DNA of 48,356 nucleotides, taken from assembly GCA_000437375.1 (NCBI GenBank), contig FR898238.1, positions 48,204 through 96,559 of the forward strand, written 5' to 3'. The notes below the pieces were generated by a model. It was given only the letters and a program-made list of their open reading frames with translations. It searched no databases and was not told the origin of the DNA. Both the position numbers and the translations under genes were made by a program. The DNA comes from Eubacterium sp. CAG:841. Its GTDB lineage: Bacteria > Bacillota > Clostridia > Oscillospirales > CAG-272. Shown here one piece after another: positions 41,447 to 48,356 of this stretch. Within the stretch, counting starts at the first letter, position 1. Each line of letters begins with the position of its first letter.

Positions 41447-42877
41447 TTATTGATTTATAACTTTTTCGTAAAGCCCGACATATTTCTCAGCCGAAGCCTT
41501 CCACGAAAAATCTATACGCATTATCTTACGCACGAGCTTTTTCCATGCTTCTTTGTCTTTATAAAGCTCCGTCGCCTGATAAATAACGTTTCCCATATCA
41601 TCGGCATTATATGCCGCAAACGTAAAGCCGTTTCCGCCTGCGCCGTAAGGCTTTATCGTATCGTAAAGTCCGCCCACCTCGTGGACAACGGGCACCGTGC
41701 CGTAGCGTGAGGCTATCATCTGTGCAAGACCGCACGCCTCGCTCTTTGACGGCATAAGGAATATGTCTGCGCCCGCATATATCTGCTTTGAAAGCTTGCG
41801 GTCATACTTTATAAGCGCCGCAGCCCTGCCGGGATACCTCGCCGCAAAATCGCGGAAGAACTGTTCGGTCTCACTGTCTCCCGTTCCAAGCAGTATAAAC
41901 TGAATATTATTGTTCTGCATTATTCCGTCTATGCCGAATTTGACAATGTCAAAGCCCTTATGCTCGGCAAGTCGCGATATCATTGCGACAACGGGAACGT
42001 CCGGATCTTCGTTCAGTCCCGCCATCTTCTGCATTTCGGCTTTGCATACCGCCTTTCCCGCAAGCGACCTCCACGAGTAATTTGCCGGTATATCCGGATC
42101 GGTTTTCGGGTCGTTTGTTGCAAGGTCTATTCCGTTTATTATGCCGTCTATCTTGCCGCTGTACATTCTTGTGGCAAATTGAAGTCCGTGAGCAAAATAA
42201 TCCTCCTGAATTTCCTTTGCGTAACGCGGGCTTACAGTCGTTACAAAGTCGGCGCAGACAAGTGCTCCTTTCGTAAGGTTTATATTGCCGTTATATTCAA
42301 CTATTCCGCGCTCTGCTTCGGAAAGTGAGAAAACGTCGCCGAGTATCTCCATTCCGTATTCGCCCTGATAGTCTATATTGTGTATGGTGTAAATTGCTTT
42401 AATGCCGGAATACCCGTAGTATGAATTATATCTTCCTTTCAGAAGTATTACGGCAAGCGCTGTCTGCCAATCGTTACAGTGAAGCACATCCGGGAAGAAA
42501 TCTTCAGCGCCCATAAGCTCAAGCACCGCTACGGAGAAAAACGCAAATCTTTCGCCGTCGTCAAACTCGCCGTATATTCTGTCCCGAAGAAAATAATATT
42601 CGTTATCAAGGAAGTACCACTTTACTCCGTCTTTTTCAAGCGAAAATATGCCGCAGTAAAGTCTTCTCCACGCAAGCGTCACCGTGATGCTTTTTTCAAA
42701 TTTCATCATATCGCGATACTGACGTCCGACCTTTGAATAAAGGGGCATAACGGCACGAACGTCTATCTCCGGATGAGCGGCTTTGACCGCTGCGGGAAGC
42801 GACCCCATAACGTCGCCGAGTCCGCCGGTTGCCGCAAAAGGAAGCGCTTCGCTTCCTGCAAATAATACAGATCTCAT
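41447..42877 (-). CDS. glgA: Glycogen synthase (GT5)
   Basis: 476 residues from the ATG at 42877, preceded by AGGAGG. The ORF stays open 21 bp further to 42898. It extends alpha-1,4-glucan from ADP-glucose. The N-terminal donor-binding motif is PFAATGGLGDV, where the usual Lys of K-x-G-G is Ala16. The C-terminal ADP-glucose site contains PSKSEACGLAQMIASRYGT, with the family's E-x-x-GL, and the GT-B fold is otherwise complete. Preceded by glgD with 17 bp between them. Confidence 0.94.
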   Translation of the reverse strand: MRSVLFAGSEALPFAATGGLGDVMGSLPAAVKAAHPEIDVRAVMPLYSKVGRQYRDMMKFEKSITVTLAWRRLYCGIFSLEKDGVKWYFLDNEYYFLRDRIYGEFDDGERFAFFSVAVLELMGAEDFFPDVLHCNDWQTALAVILLKGRYNSYYGYSGIKAIYTIHNIDYQGEYGMEILGDVFSLSEAERGIVEYNGNINLTKGALVCADFVTTVSPRYAKEIQEDYFAHGLQFATRMYSGKIDGIINGIDLATNDPKTDPDIPANYSWRSLAGKAVCKAEMQKMAGLNEDPDVPVVAMISRLAEHKGFDIVKFGIDGIMQNNNIQFILLGTGDSETEQFFRDFAARYPGRAAALIKYDRKLSKQIYAGADIFLMPSKSEACGLAQMIASRYGTVPVVHEVGGLYDTIKPYGAGGNGFTFAAYNADDMGNVIYQATELYKDKEAWKKLVRKIMRIDFSWKASAEKYVGLYEKVINQ

Positions 42878-42894
42878 AAAACCTCCTGTGGTTA

Positions 42895-44028
42895 TCAAAG
42901 CATTTTGCCTTTGTCAATATAAACGGGCATCGTAAGATGACCGGATATGCTCACCCCGTCGCGGACAACAACGTTTTTATCGGTCACAACGTACTGAAGC
43001 GTAACGTTTTCTCCGGTAAATGTATCCTGGAAGAGTATCGAATTCATTACGACAGTGTCTCTTCCTACCTTAACACCTCTGAAAAGTATACTGTTTTCAA
43101 CCGAGCCTTCTATAATGCAACCATCCGCTATGAGCGAATTACGTACAAACGAATGGTTTCCGTAATACGTCGGCGCGGAGTTGCGTACTTTTGTATATAT
43201 TGGTCTGTTTTCGGTTTCAAAAAGCTCGGCATAAAGCTCCTTGTCCTTTATAAGACGCATATTCGTATTGAAATAATCGAGGAATGAATCAATTCCCTCA
43301 AAATGACCGTCATAGCGATAAACACGGTAGTTTCTGTGTTTTAAGTTACGCTGGAATATATCGCGCGAAAAGCTTGAATATCCGTGAGCTATGGAGTCCA
43401 TAACTATTTCCTGAAGATATCTGCGGTTGATAACCATTATGTTGAGATTCACGTCCGCTTCGCCGTCAAAATCCGAAGGATGAGCCTGGTAGTCAGTCAT
43501 TCTCCCGTTTTCATCGGATGATATTATCGATGCGCTTCCCTGCATTTCCGGAGTGACGTGCATTTTCTTTATGGCAACCGTTATATCTGCGTTGTGAGAT
43601 ATATGGTCGTTTATCATATCGCCGAAATTTATATTGCAGATAACGTTGCAGTCGGTAAGTACAACATAATCGCTTGTAAGACAAGATATTGAATAGTTTA
43701 CACTTTTGAGCGCTTCAAGACGGGTTGTGTAAAGCTCGTTTACATTGTTTGCGTATGCGGTTATAAACGGTGTAAGAAATTTTACACCGCCGCTTCTGCG
43801 CGCAAGATCCCAGTCCTTACCCGTGCCGATATGATCCATAAGCGAATGATAATTATAGTGAGTTATTATTTTTATATCGCCGATATTGGAGTTGACCATA
43901 TTCGAGAGCGCAAAGTCTATAAGACGGTATCTGCATCCGAAAGGAACCGAAGCCACCGAGCGTCTGTGCGTCAGCTCAAAAAGGTTGCTGTCATGTATGT
44001 TTGAAAAAATAATTCCGGTAGCCGTCAT
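42895..44028 (-). CDS. glgD: Glucose-1-phosphate adenylyltransferase, GlgD (regulatory) subunit
   Basis: 377 residues of the nucleotidyltransferase plus left-handed beta-helix fold. Compared with GlgC, the nucleotide-binding loop GGxGxRL is replaced by NIHDSNLFELTHRR, so it is probably not catalytic by itself. PFGCRYRLIDFALSNM is the conserved second motif. Hexapeptide repeats near the C-terminus (VENSILFRGVKVGRDTVV) form the beta-helix. In Firmicutes GlgD associates with GlgC to raise activity. It overlaps glgC by 4 bp. Confidence 0.93.
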   Translation of the reverse strand: MTATGIIFSNIHDSNLFELTHRRSVASVPFGCRYRLIDFALSNMVNSNIGDIKIITHYNYHSLMDHIGTGKDWDLARRSGGVKFLTPFITAYANNVNELYTTRLEALKSVNYSISCLTSDYVVLTDCNVICNINFGDMINDHISHNADITVAIKKMHVTPEMQGSASIISSDENGRMTDYQAHPSDFDGEADVNLNIMVINRRYLQEIVMDSIAHGYSSFSRDIFQRNLKHRNYRVYRYDGHFEGIDSFLDYFNTNMRLIKDKELYAELFETENRPIYTKVRNSAPTYYGNHSFVRNSLIADGCIIEGSVENSILFRGVKVGRDTVVMNSILFQDTFTGENVTLQYVVTDKNVVVRDGVSISGHLTMPVYIDKGKML

Positions 44029-45242
44029 TTTATTTCCGCTCCTTTCGCTTTTTCAAGATATTCCCCATCTACCATAAGTCCGCCGCCGATAACGCTTCCA
44101 GCTTCTATACAAAGCTCTGCCCCTATTACAAGAGGGGATTCGCCTTCTCTTTTTTCCTCGCCGACGCATGTGTCTTCGCCTATCACGGTGTCATGGTCGA
44201 TTATTGAATATTCTACTTTTGCACCCTTGCATATTCTGACTCCGCTCATGATAACGGAGTTCCTGATCACGGCGCCCTCTTCAACCTTAACATCGCCCGA
44301 AAGCACAGAGTTTTCAACCGTACCGTTTATATCGCAGCCCTCTGTTACCATCGAATTTATAAGCTCAGCCTTTTCGCCTATTCTCTGAGGCGGATTTGCA
44401 TTGTGACGGAAGAATATTCTCCAGCTTCTGTCATAAAGATTGAACTTCGGTCTTCTTCCGAGAAGATCCATATTCGCTTCCCAAAGGCTCTGCACAGTAC
44501 CGACGTCTTTCCAATAACCTTCAAACAGATATGCGTACATTTTCATACCGTCGCCGAGCATCTTCGGGATGATATTCTTTCCGAAGTCATTATGAGAATT
44601 CGGATCGGCGTCATCCTCAATAAGGTACTTTTTGAGAAGCTTATAATTAAAAATATATATTCCCATTGAAGCTTTATTGCTCTTCGGATGCGCAGGCTTT
44701 TCTTCAAACTCAACTATTCTGTTTGCCTCGTCGGTGTTGAGTATTCCAAAGCGGCTTGCCTGCTCAATCGGCACAGGCAGAACGGCTATCGTACAATCGG
44801 CGTCGTTCTTTTTGTGGTCGGCAAGCATCTTGGAATAGTCCATTTTATATATGTGGTCGCCGGAGAGAACAAGCACATATTCGGGATTATATCTGTCTAT
44901 ATACTGAAGATTCTGGAATATGGCGTTCGCCGTGCCTTTGTACCATGCCGCACCACCCTTTCCCTGATACGGCGGAAGAACCATAACTCCTCCGTGTACC
45001 CTGTCGAGATCCCACGGTTCACCGTTTCCGATATACTCGTTAAGTACAAGCGGCTGATACTGTGTAAGCACGCCGACAGTGTCTATTCCGGAGTTTATAC
45101 AGTTTGACATAGGAAAATCGATAATGCGGTACTTTCCTCCAAACGGAACGGCGGGCTTTGCCGTCTTTTCCGTTAGAGTGTAGAGCCTACTGCCCTGACC
45201 GCCGGCCAGAAGCATAGCGATACATTCTTTCTTTTTGAACAT
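44025..45242 (-). CDS. glgC: Glucose-1-phosphate adenylyltransferase, GlgC (catalytic) subunit
   Basis: 405 residues. It forms ADP-glucose from glucose-1-phosphate and ATP, the committed step of glycogen synthesis. The catalytic loop is MLLAGGQGSRLYTLT, followed by KPAVPFGGKYRIIDF. The Asp of LSGDHIYKMDY binds metal. A beta-helix domain with hexapeptide turns forms the C-terminal quarter. Length and motifs are normal. It lies 19 bp downstream of glgB and overlaps glgD. Confidence 0.95.
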   Translation of the reverse strand: MFKKKECIAMLLAGGQGSRLYTLTEKTAKPAVPFGGKYRIIDFPMSNCINSGIDTVGVLTQYQPLVLNEYIGNGEPWDLDRVHGGVMVLPPYQGKGGAAWYKGTANAIFQNLQYIDRYNPEYVLVLSGDHIYKMDYSKMLADHKKNDADCTIAVLPVPIEQASRFGILNTDEANRIVEFEEKPAHPKSNKASMGIYIFNYKLLKKYLIEDDADPNSHNDFGKNIIPKMLGDGMKMYAYLFEGYWKDVGTVQSLWEANMDLLGRRPKFNLYDRSWRIFFRHNANPPQRIGEKAELINSMVTEGCDINGTVENSVLSGDVKVEEGAVIRNSVIMSGVRICKGAKVEYSIIDHDTVIGEDTCVGEEKREGESPLVIGAELCIEAGSVIGGGLMVDGEYLEKAKGAEIK

Positions 45243-45261
45243 GATGCCTTACCTCCCAAGT

Positions 45262-47187
45262 CTATTTCTTTTTTATTATCAGTGCGCCGTAAGACGGCAG
45301 AGCCACACTTATTTCGTGAACCCACTTGCCGCCTTCACGGTGAGCTTTTGATTTCATTGTTTTTATTTCGCTTCCGCTTCCGCCGAAGCGTGCCTGATCT
45401 GAATTTACAAGCACGGAATAGCTTCCTTTGCTCTTTACGCGGAGCTTGTACCCTTCCCGTCTGCAAGGAGCAAAATTGAGCAGAATGATAAGCTCCTCCC
45501 CGTCCTGCGATTTTCTTATATAAGAAAGGGTGTTGTCCTCGCATCGGTCGGGATCGATCCATTCAAAGCCGTCCCAGCCATCGTCTATCTCCCAGAGCTG
45601 ACCGTGTTCAAGATAAAAATGATTGAGCGTCCGGACATAATCCTTCATCTGAGCGTGACGAGGATAATCAAGCATAAACCATTCAAGCTGATTTTCATAG
45701 TCCCATTCGCGGAACGGAGCATACTCACAGCCCATAAACATAAGCTTTTTACCCGGAAGCGTCATCATATACATAAGAAACGCTCTCATACACGCGAATT
45801 TGTCGTCATATTCGCCGAACATCTTGTCCAGAAGCGATTTCTTCCCGTGAACGACTTCGTCGTGCGATACGGGAAGAATATAATTTTCCGAAAACGCATA
45901 CATAAGCGGGAAAGTGAGCTTGTTATGCACGTATTTTCTGAAAAACGGATCGGTCGAAACATACTCGAACATATCGTTTGCCCAACCCATATTCCATTTG
46001 AAATTAAACCCGAGTCCGCCATCCGAAACAGGCTTTGTCACCATAGGCCAGGCGGTGGATTCCTCCGCTATCATCAAAGCGTAAGGAAATTCCGCGAACA
46101 CGGCGGTATTCAGTTTTTTGAAGAACGCCATCGCCTCATAATTGTGATTTCCGCCGTCTTTATTCGGGATCCATTCTCCGGGAGCCCGATCATAGTCAAG
46201 ATAAAGCATTGACGCAACCGCGTCTATGCGGAGTCCGTCTATGTGATAATTTCTCATCCAGAACAAAGCGTTTGATATAAGGAACGACTGCACTTCGGGT
46301 CTGCCGACGTCAAAGCATCGCGTTCCCCACGATTTATGTTCCATCCTGTCTTTGCCCTGATATTCATAAAGCGGATATCCGTCAAACTCGAAAAGTCCGT
46401 GCTCGTCCTTCGGAAAATGTGCGGGAACCCAATCAAGTATCACACCGATGCCGGCCTTATGAAGCTTGTTTACAAAATATATAAAGTCCTCCGGAGTGCC
46501 GAAGCGCGAAGTCGGAGCGTAATATCCGCATATCTGATATCCCCACGAACCGTCGTACGGATGCTCGGCTATCGGCATAAGCTCGACGTGCGTATAGCCC
46601 ATGTCAAGCACATAAGGAACAAGCTCGTCCGCTATTTCGCGATAATTAAGATAATGCTTTCCGTCCGTGTTCGATTCGCCGTCGCGCGTTCTCCACGAAC
46701 CCAAGTGCATTTCGTAAATGTTCATCGGCGCAGAGTAAAAATGCTTGCCTTCAAACGGTTTTCCCCTGCCCGAAAGCCACCTCGAATCGCTCCATTTTGC
46801 CTTCACGGTGTGAATTACAGACGCTGTATTTGCCAGTGTTTCCGAATAAAACGCATACGGATCGGCTTTCATTGCCGTGCGGGTTTTTGATACTACCTTA
46901 TATTTGTATCTGCTACCGTCAAGATCGCAGACGGATTTATATATCGCAGTCCATACGCCGCTTTTTTCGTCCTTTTTCATCGGAAGCGACTCATCCCAAG
47001 AGTTGAAATCGCCCGTTACATATACTTTTTCCGCTTTCGGCGCCCATACACGGAACGTGTATTCAAAACCGTCCGACGTTTTTTCGGAGTGGCAGCCGAG
47101 CCATTCATAACTGTGAAAATTTGTACCTTGACAGAAAAAATACGGGGCGAGTTCTCCCGATATCATATCGCCGTTCAAATTTCTCAC
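45262..47187 (-). CDS. glgB: 1,4-alpha-glucan branching enzyme (GH13)
   Basis: 641 residues from GTG at 47187. It makes alpha-1,6 branches. CBM48 (about 30-130) holds FRVWAPKAEKVYVTGDFNSW. The GH13 barrel carries DGLRIDAVASMLYLDY (nucleophile Asp), MIAEESTAW (acid/base Glu) and LPVSHDEVVHGKKSL. The start is uncertain: GTG at 47187 lies directly after GGGG, a TTG at 47178 has GGGGTGAG at a better distance, and an ATG at 47166 gives MISGELAPYFFCQGTNF. It is the first gene of the glycogen operon, behind a strong promoter. Confidence 0.93.
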   Translation of the reverse strand: MRNLNGDMISGELAPYFFCQGTNFHSYEWLGCHSEKTSDGFEYTFRVWAPKAEKVYVTGDFNSWDESLPMKKDEKSGVWTAIYKSVCDLDGSRYKYKVVSKTRTAMKADPYAFYSETLANTASVIHTVKAKWSDSRWLSGRGKPFEGKHFYSAPMNIYEMHLGSWRTRDGESNTDGKHYLNYREIADELVPYVLDMGYTHVELMPIAEHPYDGSWGYQICGYYAPTSRFGTPEDFIYFVNKLHKAGIGVILDWVPAHFPKDEHGLFEFDGYPLYEYQGKDRMEHKSWGTRCFDVGRPEVQSFLISNALFWMRNYHIDGLRIDAVASMLYLDYDRAPGEWIPNKDGGNHNYEAMAFFKKLNTAVFAEFPYALMIAEESTAWPMVTKPVSDGGLGFNFKWNMGWANDMFEYVSTDPFFRKYVHNKLTFPLMYAFSENYILPVSHDEVVHGKKSLLDKMFGEYDDKFACMRAFLMYMMTLPGKKLMFMGCEYAPFREWDYENQLEWFMLDYPRHAQMKDYVRTLNHFYLEHGQLWEIDDGWDGFEWIDPDRCEDNTLSYIRKSQDGEELIILLNFAPCRREGYKLRVKSKGSYSVLVNSDQARFGGSGSEIKTMKSKAHREGGKWVHEISVALPSYGALIIKKK

Positions 47188-47213
47188 CCCATTTCAAACA
47201 TTTATTCAAATAC

Positions 47214-47242
47214 ATTATATATCATTTTAATTAAAACTTCAA
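47214..47242 (-). promoter_or_regulatory. Promoter of the glycogen operon
   Basis: On the minus strand TTGAAG (47237-47242) and TATAAT (47214-47219) with a 17-bp spacer. The 5' leader of glgB would be only about 20 nt. No terminator follows before the GH31 end, so glgB to GH31 (eight genes) can be one transcript. Confidence 0.7.
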
Positions 47243-47381
47243 TAATATAACGGAAATTTATTCCCTTTTTTTATTACATCTTTACTATTGAAAAACAGCT
47301 GTCGCCCCGCAATGTTCGCGCTTCCGAAAACAAATTGAATTTTGTATTTTTGCTTAATAATGCATTTTTTGCAATTATATA

Positions 47382-47410
47382 TTGCAAGCCGACATTTTTC
47401 ATGTTATAAT
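47382..47410 (+). promoter_or_regulatory. Promoter in front of the decayed signalling gene and Hpt
   Basis: TTGCAA (47382-47387) and TATAAT (47405-47410) with a 17-bp spacer. It points into the broken gene and then the intact Hpt gene. The stretch 47188-47444 is AT-rich and holds only this and the opposite glg promoter. Confidence 0.7.
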
Positions 47411-47444
47411 ATAACAACTATCTACAAATTGGATAGTATATTAG

Positions 47445-47880
47445 CAATATAAAAGATTTTCGTCAAAGCTACAGTCATATGTTGAAGCATACGAGAAAAT
47501 ATTCACCTCAGTACGGTTTTTTGGAATAAACTGCGACGCTGACGCAAGTTACGACAGCAAACAGGTTCGTATATATTTTGGGAATTCGGCACATAACGCC
47601 CCCCCAGCATTTGTAATATAGAAAAAGTTATCTCGGAAAAGTCCGAAATTGTGAGATTTGATCCTGTCGGAAGCAAGATTTATGTGGTTATAGATACAAT
47701 AAAGAGAAATCATTCACTGCGTATTCCCGAATATCCGCTCCTTAAGGTTTCGGCAACCATAAGCACTGTTATGCGCGATAATGAAACATTTGAAAAATTG
47801 TGGATCATGAGCTTGGCGCGTCTGATTGCATAATCAAACCATTCGAACGCGATAATATACGCACCGCGCGGCAAATATAA
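47445..47880 (+). pseudogene. Frameshifted remnant of a signalling gene (PAS-like sensor and receiver-like end)
   Basis: Three overlapping open frames together look like one broken protein. Frame A (47445-47621) reads SYVEAYEKIFTSVRFFGIN and ends YFGNSAHNAPPAFVI. Frame B (about 47603-47833) reads EKSEIVRFDPVGSKIYVVI and then LLKVSATISTVMRDNETFEK. Frame C (about 47797-47880) reads HELGASDCIIKPFERDNI, which matches the last strand and KPF motif of response-regulator receivers. The order resembles a clostridial PAS-like sensory domain followed by a receiver. A run of seven C (47599-47605) lies near the A/B break. No ATG start is present. It could be a true pseudogene, an assembly error, or a phase-variable gene. 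Confidence 0.6.
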
Positions 47881-47905
47881 TAAAGCTTTATTCAAAACAG
47901 CGCAG

Positions 47906-47927
47906 GTCGGTTACGCTCATAACCGAC
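47906..47927 (+). other. Perfect 8-bp inverted repeat upstream of Hpt
   Basis: GTCGGTTA (47906-47913), six bases, TAACCGAC (47920-47927). No T tract follows, so it is not a normal terminator. It may be an operator or an mRNA stem in the Hpt leader. Confidence 0.5.
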
Positions 47928-47979
47928 AGACTGACAAAAGAGCAATTCTCAGAGCAATAAAACAAGCAGGAGAACCAAC

Positions 47980-48327
47980 ATGACCACAGAAGAATTTTAC
48001 CTTAAAGTAGGCGGAGACTGGCAGGACGAACTCAAAAGATTCGGTTCGGAAGAGCTTGTAAAACGCTTCATTTACAAATTTGTAAACGATAAAAGCATGG
48101 CGGAGCTTCGCTCGGCGCTTGCCTGTGCCAACGCCGAACGTTCATTCCGCGCGGCGCATACGTTCAAAGGCGTGTGCCTCAATTTGGGATTTAAAAACCT
48201 GTACGACGCTGTCAATCCCCTTACGGAAAAACTGCGTACAATGAATTGCGAAGGCTGCGAAGAAATGCTCGCCGAAGTTGAAAAACGCTATTCCGCTTTA
48301 ATTTCCGCAATTTCGGAACTTATATAA
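47980..48327 (+). CDS. Histidine phosphotransfer (Hpt) domain protein
   Basis: 115 residues, all helical. The phosphoacceptor is His60 in AAHTFKGVCLNLGF, the classic HxxKG of Hpt domains, placed on the second helix of a four-helix bundle. Stand-alone Hpt proteins pass phosphate from hybrid kinases to response regulators. Its partner may have been the receiver-like gene now broken just upstream, with 99 bp between them. Ribosome site CAGGAG 7-8 bp before the ATG. A terminator follows directly. Confidence 0.88.
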   Translation: MTTEEFYLKVGGDWQDELKRFGSEELVKRFIYKFVNDKSMAELRSALACANAERSFRAAHTFKGVCLNLGFKNLYDAVNPLTEKLRTMNCEGCEEMLAEVEKRYSALISAISELI

Positions 48328-48330
48328 GCA

Positions 48331-48356
48331 AAACCCCGCCGGTTTCGGCGGGGTTT
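48331..48356 (+). terminator. Terminator after the Hpt gene
   Basis: The stem AAACCCCGCC pairs with GGCGGGGTTT around the short loop GGTTTC. It reaches the window edge. Confidence 0.85.

Noticed and set aside
47651..47833. Independent 60-residue gene with GTG start
   Set aside because: It has no ribosome site, and its sequence continues in sense in neighbouring frames on both sides, so it is treated as one part of the broken signalling gene.

Overview
This 48.4 kb window looks like a chromosome segment of a strictly anaerobic, fermentative Firmicute of the class Clostridia, probably an Oscillospirales/Ruminococcaceae-like gut bacterium. The evidence is the gene content: group B and sensory-type [FeFe] hydrogenases beside a Rex regulator, the SCIFF peptide with its radical SAM maturase, a T-box leader on thrS, a CIRCE operator on hsp20, the GlgC/GlgD pair, the acetylated (DapH) lysine branch, acetate kinase and a Na+-pumping decarboxylase. 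The genus call is an inference. No phage, IS element or CRISPR array is visible. The only mobile-like signal is a duplicated tRNA 3' end.

Layout. 1-5879 (+): one tight operon holding the 3' end of rex, an APH-fold kinase, two tandem [2Fe-2S] thioredoxin-like proteins, a PAS-containing sensory hydrogenase, a SpoIIE-type phosphatase and a group B [FeFe] hydrogenase. 5944-8448 (-): two tandem LamG lipoproteins, only one of which carries an esterase domain. 8602-11563 (-): an Orn/Lys/Arg-type PLP decarboxylase, the SCIFF maturase and the 53-residue SCIFF precursor, which sits behind its own consensus promoter. 11679-15245: two paralogous Nudix genes flanking tRNA-Val(CAC), an exact 64-bp repeat of its 3' end, and T-box-controlled thrS. 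15264-17752 (-): apbE, a NagD-like phosphatase and CIRCE-controlled hsp20. 17819-21202 (-): an M20 deacylase, dapH, dapA and dapF. 21300-23542 (-): a geranylgeranyl-reductase-type flavoprotein and tmcAL. 23671-24882 (+): ackA. 25049-30806 (+): a biotin-dependent Na+ decarboxylase/transcarboxylase operon followed by an orphan PAS-like protein. 30857-34406 (+): a heterodimeric ABC exporter. 34528-47187 (-): a complete glycogen locus, glgB-glgC-glgD-glgA-glgP-GH13-small lipoprotein-GH31. 47382-48356 (+): a good promoter in front of a decayed signalling gene, then an intact Hpt protein and a terminator.

How the genes work together. The left end couples redox sensing (Rex) and probably H2 sensing (PAS hydrogenase plus a kinase and a phosphatase) to a catalytic hydrogenase. 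Acetate kinase and the Na+-pumping decarboxylase conserve energy from fermentation. The glycogen locus stores and mobilises alpha-glucan. The dap genes supply meso-diaminopimelate for the cell wall and lysine.

Best leads: (i) the hydrogenase operon that pairs a sensory hydrogenase with a kinase-fold protein and a phosphatase; (ii) a SCIFF peptide with Gly at the position where I recall characterised SCIFF peptides having their Thr thioether acceptor; (iii) the 64-bp tRNA-3'-end repeat flanking a 90-bp palindromic core; (iv) a decarboxylase operon with two different carboxyltransferase subunits; (v) a frameshifted PAS/receiver-like gene with a C7 tract beside an intact Hpt gene.
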